From a virus: a stretch of 23,241 nucleotides of DNA. Positions 1 to 6,936 of this stretch are shown piece after piece. Within the stretch, counting starts at the first letter, position 1. Every line of letters starts with the position of its first letter. The notes beneath the pieces were generated by a model that worked only from the letters and a program-made list of their open reading frames with translations, had not been told where the DNA came from and made no database searches. The translations under genes and the position numbers were made by a program. The stretch covers positions 1 to 23,241 of IMG/VR virus record IMGVR_UViG_3300029927_000014; one strand, 5' to 3'.

Positions 1-28
1 GGGGTTGGGGTAGTAAGGGGTAACCCCC
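1..28. other. G-run element with GGGG-TAA-CCCCC hairpin
   Basis: Three GGGG runs occur at 1-4, 7-10 and 17-20, the last followed by TAA and CCCCC (24-28), so a 4-bp G/C stem with a 3-nt loop is possible. Such runs stand out in an AT-rich region. A fourth G-run may lie to the left of the window, which would allow a quadruplex. No T-tract follows, so it does not look like a plus-strand terminator. Confidence 0.4.
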
Positions 29-70
29 TAGAAATACCTGAGGTGAAAATTGAAGTTACCTTGAAAATGT

Positions 71-82
71 ACGATATATCGT
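71..82. other. Perfect 12-bp palindrome ACGATATATCGT
   Basis: ACGATA/TATCGT is a perfect 12-bp palindrome with no spacer. It lies in the gene-free region about 260 bp upstream of the promoter. It could be an operator or a protein-binding site; nothing in the sequence identifies a binding protein. Confidence 0.4.
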
Positions 83-96
83 GAAACTAGTGAATT

Positions 97-153
97 GGTC
101 AAAAAGTAACCACTCCCACTAGTAAGCTCCTAAAAGTGGTCAATAAGTGACCA
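97..153. repeat. Pair of 16-bp imperfect direct repeats, each an inverted repeat
   Basis: GGTCAAAAAGTAACCA (97-112) and GGTCAATAAGTGACCA (138-153) match at 14 of 16 positions. The second is internally a clean hairpin, GGTCA-ATAAG-TGACC. A third partial copy of AATAAGTGG follows directly. The repeats start 41 bp apart. They could be binding sites for a regulator or terminase; the role is unknown. Confidence 0.5.
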
Positions 154-409
154 ATAAGTGGTAAAACCTGTTAATAGCTTAATGGTGAATCCTATTATGT
201 ATGTTCTAAATTGGGTCTTATGATACCTAAATTGGGGATGTTTTGCGCAATAAAACCGTAATAGAGAAATATACTAAGCTCCTAACAGCTCCTAAAGCCA
301 ATAGAAACGTAAATAAGTAAATTAATTTAAAATAAGTGTTGACTTTTAGAGAAAAGTATGATATAATATTTTCCTTTAAAATCTTAGTAAGTACTAATAA
401 GCTCCTTAA
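123..409. repeat. Four dispersed copies of AGCTCCT (core TAAGCTCCTAA)
   Basis: TAAGCTCCTAA occurs at 123-133 and 275-285. CAGCTCCTAA follows at 286-295 and TAAGCTCCTTAA at 398-409. Four copies in the same orientation lie within 290 bp of non-coding DNA, two before and two close around the promoter. The last copy falls in the transcribed leader. AGCTCCT is largely complementary to a Shine-Dalgarno sequence (AGGAG), so the transcribed copy could in principle pair with a ribosome-binding site. That role is speculative. Confidence 0.45.
339..367 (+). promoter_or_regulatory. Sigma70-like extended -10 promoter, main late promoter
   Basis: The -35 element TTGACT (339-344) is followed by a 17-nt spacer and a perfect -10 element TATAAT (362-367). 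TG at 359-360 gives an extended -10 motif. Transcription would start near 374, about 150 nt before the first gene. This is the strongest promoter visible in the window and uses the host-type consensus, so these genes do not appear to need a phage-specific promoter. It should drive the terminase-to-tailspike block. Confidence 0.75.
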
Positions 410-412
410 CAC

Positions 413-449
413 TTAACCTTCGGTTACTTTTACGAAGAAGTTAGGTTAA
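413..449 (+). promoter_or_regulatory. Leader hairpin downstream of the late promoter
   Basis: TTAACC (413-418) pairs with GGTTAA (444-449), and TTCG (419-422) pairs with CGAA (433-436), giving a two-part stem with a bulge on the 3' side. It lies in the 5' untranslated leader of the terminase transcript. It has no T-tract and so is not a terminator. It may stabilise the transcript or be a processing site; this is inferred from position only. Confidence 0.35.
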
Positions 450-455
450 AGGGAA

Positions 456-495
456 TAAGGAGGATAAGAAGTTACTAGGAACTTACTACATGTAA
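456..495 (+). promoter_or_regulatory. Orphan strong Shine-Dalgarno and a start-stop codon pair
   Basis: TAAGGAGG at 456-463 is a near-perfect ribosome-binding site, but no ATG, GTG or TTG follows at a normal distance. The next ATG (490-492) is followed at once by TAA (493-495), a start-stop pair. AAGTT (469-473) and AACTT (480-484) could form a small hairpin between them. The real gene downstream has its own AAGGAG at 511-516. The element may be a ribosome standby site or a decayed leader ORF. Confidence 0.3.
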
Positions 496-523
496 CCTAC
501 CACCGGATTAAAAGGAGAATAGG

Positions 524-976
524 TTGAAACAAAGAATAGAAGATAAAACTGGTCTAGAAGTATATGACCAGATGGAAGTCCCAACACTACATCAAACTGT
601 AATGTTAGAGAACAAAGATAATAGGACTAAGAAGAGACTAGGTAGACCTCCTAAGATTAAGAAGAAGAAAGGAGTGTTAGGTAGACCTAAAGGTGATAAG
701 GCTATAATGGATGAGTATAGACAGAGACTCATAGCCTCTCCTAAGTCTAAGAAGGTATTAGATGTTATTCTTACGGCTGCACTCAACGATGACCATAAAC
801 ATCAAGCAGCAGCTTGGAAGTTACTTGTTGAGCGTTTAATGCCTATATCAACCTTTGACCCTAAATCAGGTAATCAACAACCCTCTATATCTATTAACAT
901 CTCTGGTGTAGGTGAAGTAGATATAGCTAACCTAGAACCCCTAGAGGGGCAATTCGAGGAAGAAGAAGATGAATAA
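524..976 (+). CDS. Putative terminase small subunit, AT-hook-like
   Basis: The 150-residue protein is very basic in its N-terminal third and very acidic at its C-terminus, which ends in a run of Glu/Asp. Two AT-hook-like cores, GRP at residues 40-42 and 53-55, are each flanked by Lys/Arg; such motifs bind the minor groove of AT-rich DNA. A helical middle part (about 60-105) follows. The start is TTG, supported by AAGGAG 8 nt upstream. Assignment as the DNA-recognition subunit of the packaging motor rests on size, charge and position: first gene of the late transcript and upstream of the large terminase, with three small genes between. It could instead be another DNA-binding phage protein. The end overlaps the next small ORF (ATGAATAA). 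Confidence 0.6.
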   Translation: MKQRIEDKTGLEVYDQMEVPTLHQTVMLENKDNRTKKRLGRPPKIKKKKGVLGRPKGDKAIMDEYRQRLIASPKSKKVLDVILTAALNDDHKHQAAAWKLLVERLMPISTFDPKSGNQQPSISINISGVGEVDIANLEPLEGQFEEEEDE

Positions 977-1055
977 CCTAGTAACACTAGTTAATGATGT
1001 ACTAGACCAGATTGAGATTTACCTTATGTACATTGTAGGGGGACACAGAGATTGA
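969..1055 (+). CDS. 28-residue ORF coupled between terminase small subunit and lysozyme
   Basis: This short frame starts with ATG inside the last codons of the upstream gene and stops at a TGA that overlaps the TTG start of the lysozyme gene. It therefore links the two by overlaps at both ends. A purine-rich GAGGAAGAAG stretch lies upstream of the ATG. The peptide begins MNNLVTLVND and has a hydrophobic, mildly amphipathic centre (LVTLVNDVL... IYLMYIVGG) and no Cys. The role is unknown. Its main effect may be to carry ribosomes to the lysozyme start; a small membrane-active peptide is possible. The overlap pattern, not homology, is the evidence. Confidence 0.4.
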   Translation: MNNLVTLVNDVLDQIEIYLMYIVGGHRD

Positions 1056-1522
1056 GTAATTATACTAGACCAGCCCTCAAACTGGTCAAACACTGGGAAT
1101 CTTATGTAAGAGAAGCTTACCTACCAACCCCTAATGATGTTTGGACTGTAGGGTATGGTAAGACAGAAGGGGTTAAAGAGGGAGATGTATTAAGTGAGTA
1201 CGGTGCCTCAGATTACCTATTACGTCAACTCCTTTACACGGCCTATAGGTTTGAGGAAGAGTTAGGAGATGTTTGGACTGCACTTCAAACTGGTCAAAAG
1301 GCTTCCCTTCTATCGTTAGCTTATAACGTAGATATGAATGTGGTAGGACAGTTGAAGTATTCTAAAGCTCTAACTGGTCTAAAAGAGGGAGATGAGTTAA
1401 AGTTTAGGGTTGAGGCCTTCGACAGTGAGGTTGGCTTTGTTCGTCAAAATGGTAAAGTACTACAAGGCCTTATTAATCGTAGACTAGCTGAAAGAGATAT
1501 GTGGTTAGGTGCGGATGAATAG
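1052..1522 (+). CDS. Endolysin: GH24 (T4/lambdoid-type) lysozyme
   Basis: The 156-residue protein has the usual length for phage GH24 muramidases, which cut the glycan strands of peptidoglycan at lysis. The signature region contains Glu16 (HWE), then WTVGYGKT with Thr32, corresponding to the catalytic Glu and Thr. The Asp/Cys normally found nine residues after the Glu falls at a Pro in the segment YLPTPND; a nearby Asp29 may compensate, or the site is degenerate. No signal peptide or SAR domain is seen, so release should depend on a holin. The start is TTG, overlapping the preceding small ORF, with a GGGGG-type ribosome site. The gene sits among packaging genes, over 11 kb from the holin genes. 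Confidence 0.85.
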   Translation: MSNYTRPALKLVKHWESYVREAYLPTPNDVWTVGYGKTEGVKEGDVLSEYGASDYLLRQLLYTAYRFEEELGDVWTALQTGQKASLLSLAYNVDMNVVGQLKYSKALTGLKEGDELKFRVEAFDSEVGFVRQNGKVLQGLINRRLAERDMWLGADE

Positions 1523-1814
1523 GCTAGATGAGGCAGCTAAGCTGCGTGAGAGAGCAAATGAGCTAGAGCGTGAACACCACAGACCACTACCCCTAAAGTG
1601 GGAGGTAGGACAAAAGGTTAGGTTCATAAGGGACCAAGAGCATGTTTGCAGTAAAGGTACAATAGCTGTTATTACTGGTCTAAGGGATGAGTATAGAGGT
1701 ACTAAAGCCAGTGACTATCAAGTGTTCTACACAAGACCAATTGGGTTTAGCTCAGGTAAGTATTGGACAACTCCGGATGATGTGGAGCTAGTAGATGGAG
1801 AGGTGTCGCCTTGA
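1515..1814 (+). CDS. Small protein of unknown function between lysozyme and large terminase
   Basis: I do not recognise a family. The protein has about 99 residues: a charged helical N-terminus (about 1-30, rich in Arg/Glu), then a compact beta-rich part (about 30-95) with several aromatic residues and one Cys. The second half, with VGQKVRFIRD and KGTIAVITGL, resembles a small SH3-like barrel fold; that is an impression only. ATG 1515 is preferred over GTG 1509 because AGG lies 6 nt upstream and it gives a compact 8-nt overlap with the lysozyme stop. The stop overlaps the TTG start of the terminase (TTGA), so translation is probably coupled. Confidence 0.65.
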   Translation: MNRLDEAAKLRERANELEREHHRPLPLKWEVGQKVRFIRDQEHVCSKGTIAVITGLRDEYRGTKASDYQVFYTRPIGFSSGKYWTTPDDVELVDGEVSP

Positions 1815-3076
1815 GTGATGCTCAACTAGACGTTAAACTCCTTCCTTGGCAACAAGAAGTATTCACAAGTAAGAAAAGGTTTCGAGTCATCGTCGCAGGT
1901 CGTCGAACTGGCAAGTCTCGAGAGGTAGCGTGGGAGCTTATAATTTCTGCATTAGACGGAAAACCCGGCAAGGTATTCTATATAGCTCCTACGCAGGGAC
2001 AAGCCAAGGAAATCATGTGGGACACTCTACTTGAACTAGCAGCTCCAGTCATACAGAAGGCTCATATCAATGACCTTAAGATTAAACTGGTCAATGGGGC
2101 TACCATAAGCTTAAAGGGTGCTGATAGACCTGAGACTATGAGGGGTGTATCGCTAAAGCTAGTAGCCTTAGATGAATATGCAGATATGAAGTCCTCAGTC
2201 TTTGAACAGATATTAAGACCAGCCTTAGCAGATAACAAGGGTAAGGCTATATTCATTGGAACCCCAATGGGTAGGAATCATTTCTATGACATATACAACT
2301 ATGCCATATCAGGTGAGGATGATGATTGGCAAGGTTGGCACTTTACTTCGTTTGACAATCCACTACTAGACCCTGAAGAGATTGAAACGGCTAGAAAGAG
2401 TATGTCTAGCTTTTCATTCAAACAAGAGTTCATGGCTTCCTTTGCTGCACAGGGAAGTGAGATATTTAAAGAGGAGTGGGTTAAGTATGGTAAATCACCT
2501 TCTATTGGAGATTATTACATCTCAATCGATTTGGCTGGCTTTGCAGACATTGCCTTGGCTACTACCACTAGGGCTAAGAGGCTTGACAACACTGCCATAT
2601 CTGTCGTTAAGGTTAACGAAGATGGTTGGTTTGTAGAAGATATTATATACGGCAGGTGGGGTATTAAGGAAACAGCAGAGAAGATATTCAATGCAACTGT
2701 CAAGTATAGACCCATTACGGTAGCTATAGAGAAAGGGGCGCTTAAGAACGCTGTACAGCCCTATCTGTGGGACTTAATGAAGGCTAGACAAACCTTCTTT
2801 ACCATTGGGGAAACTACTCATGGTAACAAGAACAAGATAGACAGAATCATCTGGGCTTTACAAGGTCGATTTGAGAATGGTCAAATAACACTAAAGCAGG
2901 CAGATTGGAATGATGAGTTCTTAGATGAGCTATACCAGTTTCCCAATAAACTAACGCATGATGATTTAATTGATTCTCTCGCCTACATCGACCAGATAGC
3001 AAAAGTAGCTTATCACATTGATGAGTTTGAAGATGAAGACGATTATGAACCTATTGACTACGAGGCAGGATACTAA
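1811..3076 (+). CDS. terL: Terminase large subunit (packaging ATPase/nuclease)
   Basis: This is the motor that drives DNA into the prohead and cuts the concatemer. The N-terminal ATPase shows Walker A AGRRTGKS (residues 29-36), Walker B LVALDE with Asp121-Glu122, and the coupling motif GTPMG (150-154). The C-terminal RNase H-like nuclease shows YYISID (Asp240), VAIEKG (Glu307) and THDD (Asp384/385), the expected three acidic sites. At 421 residues it is compact, as in many podoviruses. The tail after 395 is strongly acidic. Translation begins at TTG, overlapping the previous stop by TTGA. The portal gene starts 2 nt after its stop, the usual terminase-portal pairing. Confidence 0.95.
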   Translation: MSDAQLDVKLLPWQQEVFTSKKRFRVIVAGRRTGKSREVAWELIISALDGKPGKVFYIAPTQGQAKEIMWDTLLELAAPVIQKAHINDLKIKLVNGATISLKGADRPETMRGVSLKLVALDEYADMKSSVFEQILRPALADNKGKAIFIGTPMGRNHFYDIYNYAISGEDDDWQGWHFTSFDNPLLDPEEIETARKSMSSFSFKQEFMASFAAQGSEIFKEEWVKYGKSPSIGDYYISIDLAGFADIALATTTRAKRLDNTAISVVKVNEDGWFVEDIIYGRWGIKETAEKIFNATVKYRPITVAIEKGALKNAVQPYLWDLMKARQTFFTIGETTHGNKNKIDRIIWALQGRFENGQITLKQADWNDEFLDELYQFPNKLTHDDLIDSLAYIDQIAKVAYHIDEFEDEDDYEPIDYEAGY

Positions 3077-3078
3077 GT

Positions 3079-5064
3079 ATGGCTGAGCTACCAGAAAAAG
3101 AAAACTTTATGACACTCAAGGTAGAAGAGTGGGTGATGAGTAAGGTAGAAGAGTACCGTGAACACTATGAAACTAACTATAGGTTAAAGCATGACGAGTA
3201 CTACCGCCTATGGAGAGGTATCTGGCATGGTAGTGATAAGCTAAGAGACTCTGAACGCTCTCGTCTAATTGCCCCAGCACTCATGCAAGCTGTAGAAAGC
3301 TCTCAAGCTGAGATAGAAGAAGCTACCTTTGGTCGAGGTGATTGGTTTGATATGACTGATGATGTAGGTGATGCTGAGGCAGAAGATGTAGCATTTCTAC
3401 GTAAGCAACTTAAAGAAGATATGAAGTTTGCTAAAGCTCGTAGCTCTATCTCTGATGTAATCCTTAATGCAGCTGTCTTTGGACAGGGTATTGGTGAGAT
3501 TTACATGGAGGAGATTACAGAGTTAGTCCCTGATACACAACCTGTATTAGATGGTGCTATGTCTGCTGTGGGTGTTGTTGAGAAGGAACGATTCCTAATC
3601 AAGATGCGTCCTATCCTGCCTCAGAACTTCTTTATTGACCCCCTAGCAGCTAGTATAGAAGATGCTCTAGGCTGTGGTACTGATATATACGTGCCTCAAC
3701 ATCAAGTACAGAAGGATATTGACAGTGGTATCTATCGTGATGTGGATATTGGCACAGTAGAGCCTGAAACAGAGCTAGAAGCTAGTGATGACATAGAAGT
3801 AACTGATAGTGATGGTGTTAGATTGACTCGTTGGTACGGTTTAGTCCCAACAGAGCTATTTAATGAAGCAGCTGAAGAGGGAGATGAGGTAGATACTGAT
3901 GATTCTTTTGTTGAGTGTAATATTGTTATTGCTAACGGCAGCACGTTACTTAAAATAGAAGCAAATCCCTTCATGATGAGGGATAGAAGCATTGTAGCGT
4001 TCTCTTGGGACACTGTACCTAGTCGATTCTGGGGTAGAGGTGTCTGTGAGAAGGGCTACAATAGCCAAAAGGCCCTTGATACTGAATTACGGGCACGTAT
4101 AGACGCCCTTGCCCTTACAGTCCATCCTATGGTGGCTGTAGACGCTTCTAGGCTCCCTCGTGGTGCTAAGTTCCAAGTTAAACCCGGTAAGACCTTCCTT
4201 ACTAATGGTAATCCTAGTGAAATCATCCAACCCTTTAACTTTGGCTCTGTAGACCAGATTACATTCAGTCAAGGTGCTCAATTACAACAAATGGTACAAC
4301 AAGCTACAGGTGCTGTAGATGGAGCTGCATTTGCTCAAGCTGCTGCAACTGGTGACACCAACAGTGGTGGCATCTCAATGGGCTTAGGTGCTATTATCAA
4401 GCGTCACAAGCGTACTCTTCTTAACTTCCAAGATAACTTCCTAATCCCCTTCGTGGAAAAGGCAGCTTGGAGATACATGCAATTTGAACCAGAGCTTTAC
4501 AAAGCAAAGGACTACAAATTTGTTGTTTCTTCTTCATTGGGCATTATTGCTAGGGAATATGAAGTTACACAACTGGTACAGCTTCTACAAACCATGGGTC
4601 AAGACTCTCCTCTTTATCCTTTACTTGTCGAAAGTGTTGTGGAGTCTATGAACTTAACTAATAGGGAGAAGATTTTAGCTAGTATTAAAGAGTCACAACA
4701 ACCTAATCCTGAAGAGCAAGAAGAAGCTCAGATTCGTAAAGAGTTTGAACGTATGTTAGCTGAAGCACAGCTCAAGAAGATTGCAGCTGAGACTATGGAG
4801 ATTGAGACTCGTATTGAACAGAATAGAGTTGAGACTCAGATGTTACCTATTGCTGAACAGACTAAGCGTATTCAAGCAGATGCACAGGGTGACTCTAACG
4901 CTGAAGAACAAGCTAGGTTTGATGCAGAGATTAAGATAGCTGATATGCAGCTTAAAGAGCGTCAAGTGGCTGTTGCAGAGGTACAAGCAGCTACACAAGC
5001 TACTATGGCTCAGAACAACCAGAATGACTCAGACAACCTAGATAAGGCATTACGTGAGCAGTAA
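3079..5064 (+). CDS. Portal protein
   Basis: The 661-residue protein is placed and sized as the dodecameric head-tail portal through which DNA enters and leaves. The N-terminal part includes EYYRLWRG and an acidic region typical of podoviral portals (about 25-120). The middle includes a segment with FWGRGVCEKG near residue 315. Residues about 550-650 form a long Glu/Gln/Arg/Ala-rich coiled coil, consistent with the barrel or crown of P22-like portals. A gap of 2 nt separates it from the large terminase, and its end overlaps the next gene, which starts in another frame at 5054. No lesion is seen. Family assignment rests on pattern and context. Confidence 0.9.
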   Translation: MAELPEKENFMTLKVEEWVMSKVEEYREHYETNYRLKHDEYYRLWRGIWHGSDKLRDSERSRLIAPALMQAVESSQAEIEEATFGRGDWFDMTDDVGDAEAEDVAFLRKQLKEDMKFAKARSSISDVILNAAVFGQGIGEIYMEEITELVPDTQPVLDGAMSAVGVVEKERFLIKMRPILPQNFFIDPLAASIEDALGCGTDIYVPQHQVQKDIDSGIYRDVDIGTVEPETELEASDDIEVTDSDGVRLTRWYGLVPTELFNEAAEEGDEVDTDDSFVECNIVIANGSTLLKIEANPFMMRDRSIVAFSWDTVPSRFWGRGVCEKGYNSQKALDTELRARIDALALTVHPMVAVDASRLPRGAKFQVKPGKTFLTNGNPSEIIQPFNFGSVDQITFSQGAQLQQMVQQATGAVDGAAFAQAAATGDTNSGGISMGLGAIIKRHKRTLLNFQDNFLIPFVEKAAWRYMQFEPELYKAKDYKFVVSSSLGIIAREYEVTQLVQLLQTMGQDSPLYPLLVESVVESMNLTNREKILASIKESQQPNPEEQEEAQIRKEFERMLAEAQLKKIAAETMEIETRIEQNRVETQMLPIAEQTKRIQADAQGDSNAEEQARFDAEIKIADMQLKERQVAVAEVQAATQATMAQNNQNDSDNLDKALREQ

Positions 5065-5572
5065 TACAACCAAGCTTCTAGCCTTAATCCAATCCCTTAA
5101 GTCAAGGATAGACTTAATGGGGGCTGAGGTACAGGAAGTGGAGGCTCAAAAGGGTGATACTGGATTAACTGGGGATAAAGGTGATAAAGGAGTCACAGGG
5201 GCTGTAGGAGCCTCTGGAGCTGATGGTAAGGTAGGTAAGGTAGGGTCAAAGGGTAAAGACGGCTCAGACGGGCACACAGGAGCTTCTGTGGCCTCTGCAA
5301 AGATAGATATAGATGACCATCTAGTTCTAACACTCGATAGTGGAGAAGAGTTAGATGCTGGAGAGCTTCCCGTAAGAGAAAGTAATGCACCAACTAATAT
5401 TAGATACACAGGTGGGGCTACTCCCTCAGACATACAGGGTAACATCTACCATGTACTAGAGAGTGAAAGACACGATGTGCCAACAAGAAGACAGGTTACT
5501 ATTCATGGTGAGTATATTCTTGAAGGCATATTAGAACTAAACGGCACAGCACAACTAGTACTGGAGAACTAA
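5054..5572 (+). CDS. Collagen-like phage protein, probable fibre component
   Basis: Residues 34-78 form 15 unbroken Gly-X-Y triplets (glycine every third residue from G34 to G76), rich in Lys and Asp, as in bacterial and phage collagen-like proteins that fold into a trimeric triple helix. Lys and Asp at neighbouring positions could make interchain salt bridges in the absence of hydroxyproline. Before it lies a heptad-like N-terminal helix (about 5-32) that could start trimerisation. After it is a globular, beta-rich C-terminus (about 80-172). The start is GTG inside the portal gene. Its position ahead of a fibre-like gene and a tailspike suggests a virion fibre or stalk; its receptor is unknown. 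Confidence 0.8.
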   Translation: MSSNTTKLLALIQSLKSRIDLMGAEVQEVEAQKGDTGLTGDKGDKGVTGAVGASGADGKVGKVGSKGKDGSDGHTGASVASAKIDIDDHLVLTLDSGEELDAGELPVRESNAPTNIRYTGGATPSDIQGNIYHVLESERHDVPTRRQVTIHGEYILEGILELNGTAQLVLEN

Positions 5573-5577
5573 CAGAA

Positions 5578-6918
5578 ATGGCAGATATACACTTTCAAGA
5601 ACAAGCAGAACCTAGTACACCACAAGGTGGTAAGACTAAGCTTTACGTGGATGAGGCAGACTCTCATTTAAAGACAAAGGATAGTACTGGCACAATAGTT
5701 GATTTAACTAGTATTGGTAATGCACCCTTAACAACGTTCTTAGTACAAGATGCTGGTGGTTTATCTGGGACTCTTGATAGCACTATTGAATATATAATTG
5801 ATGGTGTCATTGATATGGGCTCTCAATCCATTGAAGTACCAGCTGGAGGGTTAAACCTAAAAGGCCACAACTTTAATGTATCAAAACTAATTTCTAGTTC
5901 TGTTGGTTATACTATGTTTACAAGCCCTGTTGGTGGTTCTGGGGACTTGTTAGGTATGGACTATGCAGTTGAAGTAACAGGTTCAGGTTCTAAAGTTTAC
6001 AACCTTGTTGCAGATACAGGGTTTGAGTCTTTTGAGTTTGAACGTATTAATTACAATGACTGTTCTTCTTTAGGTTCTGTTGAGGGATATAGACAAGGTC
6101 TAGAAGGTGGTACTGGCAGGTTTGGGGGAAGGCCAACACTAACCCTAACAGGGACTTGGTTGGGTGGCTACTTTATAGACACATCTATTGTACGAAGCTT
6201 AGACTCTGGTATGACCGGCTCTTTGTATGAAGCAGGGGCTGGATTCTCTATGGGTTCACGATTTAGGTCTAATCAAAATATTGACTTACCTGCATCTGCT
6301 TCTTTCTTTGACTTCTCTTCTTCCAACTTTACCCAACCATCACTTATTCAACTAAGTGGTTGTATTATGACTAGGGATGGTGTTGTAGATTCAGCTGACA
6401 CAAACCTCACTCCAAACATTGATGCTTCTAACTTGATGTGTAAGTGGAGAGATAACATAGGGCTTGCAAATACCTTTGAAGGTGGTGAGTTGGATATAAC
6501 AACAGAGGTAGAGACAGTTATTAATGTATCTGGAACCTATGAAGATGTATTAGGTACATATACCCCAGCTGGACTTCAGCACTTTGATGAACCTGCAAAT
6601 GGGCAATTAAGGCACTTAGGTTCTGACCCCAAAGAATATAAGATACAAGGTCAATTAGTTATTGATGGTGGGGCTAATGATGTAGTAGCAGTTAAAATTG
6701 TCATATTCAGAGATGCCACAACAAGCTTTGAAGATGGAAAGATAATCATTAGACAGATAGCTCAATTACAAGGTGGTCGTAACGTGGGGTACTTTGTCTT
6801 GTATGATAACATAACACTATCCCAGAATGACTATGTTAAACTTCAAATAACAAATCAGACTGATGTAACAAATGTAACAGCAGAACTTAACTCTTATTTC
6901 ACAGTAGAAGCTAGATAA
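5578..6918 (+). CDS. Fibre-like virion structural protein
   Basis: The 446-residue protein is rich in Gly, Ser, Thr and beta-branched residues, with few charged helices, as in phage fibre and spike proteins. The N-terminus (STPQGGKTKLYVDEADSHLK, followed by a TGTIVDL strand) matches a short motif often seen at the head of phage tail or appendage proteins, where it reads as an attachment segment. The rest looks like a succession of beta strands, and the last 120 residues resemble a compact jelly-roll-like domain. No enzyme motif is visible. It follows the collagen-like gene by 5 nt and is probably co-translated with it. It may be a receptor-binding tip or adaptor for the tailspike; exact role unknown. 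Confidence 0.6.
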   Translation: MADIHFQEQAEPSTPQGGKTKLYVDEADSHLKTKDSTGTIVDLTSIGNAPLTTFLVQDAGGLSGTLDSTIEYIIDGVIDMGSQSIEVPAGGLNLKGHNFNVSKLISSSVGYTMFTSPVGGSGDLLGMDYAVEVTGSGSKVYNLVADTGFESFEFERINYNDCSSLGSVEGYRQGLEGGTGRFGGRPTLTLTGTWLGGYFIDTSIVRSLDSGMTGSLYEAGAGFSMGSRFRSNQNIDLPASASFFDFSSSNFTQPSLIQLSGCIMTRDGVVDSADTNLTPNIDASNLMCKWRDNIGLANTFEGGELDITTEVETVINVSGTYEDVLGTYTPAGLQHFDEPANGQLRHLGSDPKEYKIQGQLVIDGGANDVVAVKIVIFRDATTSFEDGKIIIRQIAQLQGGRNVGYFVLYDNITLSQNDYVKLQITNQTDVTNVTAELNSYFTVEAR

Positions 6919-6936
6919 CTTAGGGGATAACATAAC

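Larger units (their letters stand above)
1..523. other. Gene-free control region upstream of the packaging genes
   Basis: No convincing coding region is visible on either strand here. The stretch is AT-rich except for the G-runs at its left edge. It contains a G-run/C-run element, a 12-bp palindrome, a pair of GGTCA-type repeats, four AGCTCCT repeats, a strong sigma70-like promoter and a leader of about 150 nt with possible hairpins. All lie immediately upstream of the terminase genes. By position it is the late-gene promoter region and could also contain the packaging start site; the second role is inference. Confidence 0.7.
548..2094. repeat. Cluster of ACTGGTC motifs in the packaging genes
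   Basis: ACTGGTC followed by AA, TA or similar occurs at 548-557, 1081-1090, 1289-1298, 1373-1382, 1674-1683 and 2086-2094. The inverted form ACTAGACCAG occurs twice, at 1001-1010 and 1064-1073. Two pairs form inverted repeats: CTGGTC 549-554 with GACCAG 566-571, and GACCAG 1068-1073 with CTGGTC 1082-1087. The related TGGTCAA also occurs in the non-coding repeats at 96 and 137. The copies lie within coding sequence in different reading frames, which argues against a purely protein-level cause. Confidence 0.4.

Noticed and set aside
227-412. 61-residue hydrophobic ORF on the minus strand
   Set aside because: It runs through the promoter and the AGCTCCT repeats in AT-rich DNA, lies opposite the direction of all neighbours and has no clear ribosome site; its hydrophobicity follows from T-rich codons.
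5146-5445. Pro/Ser-rich ORFs opposite the collagen-like gene
   Set aside because: They result from reading the Gly-X-Y repeat codons on the other strand.
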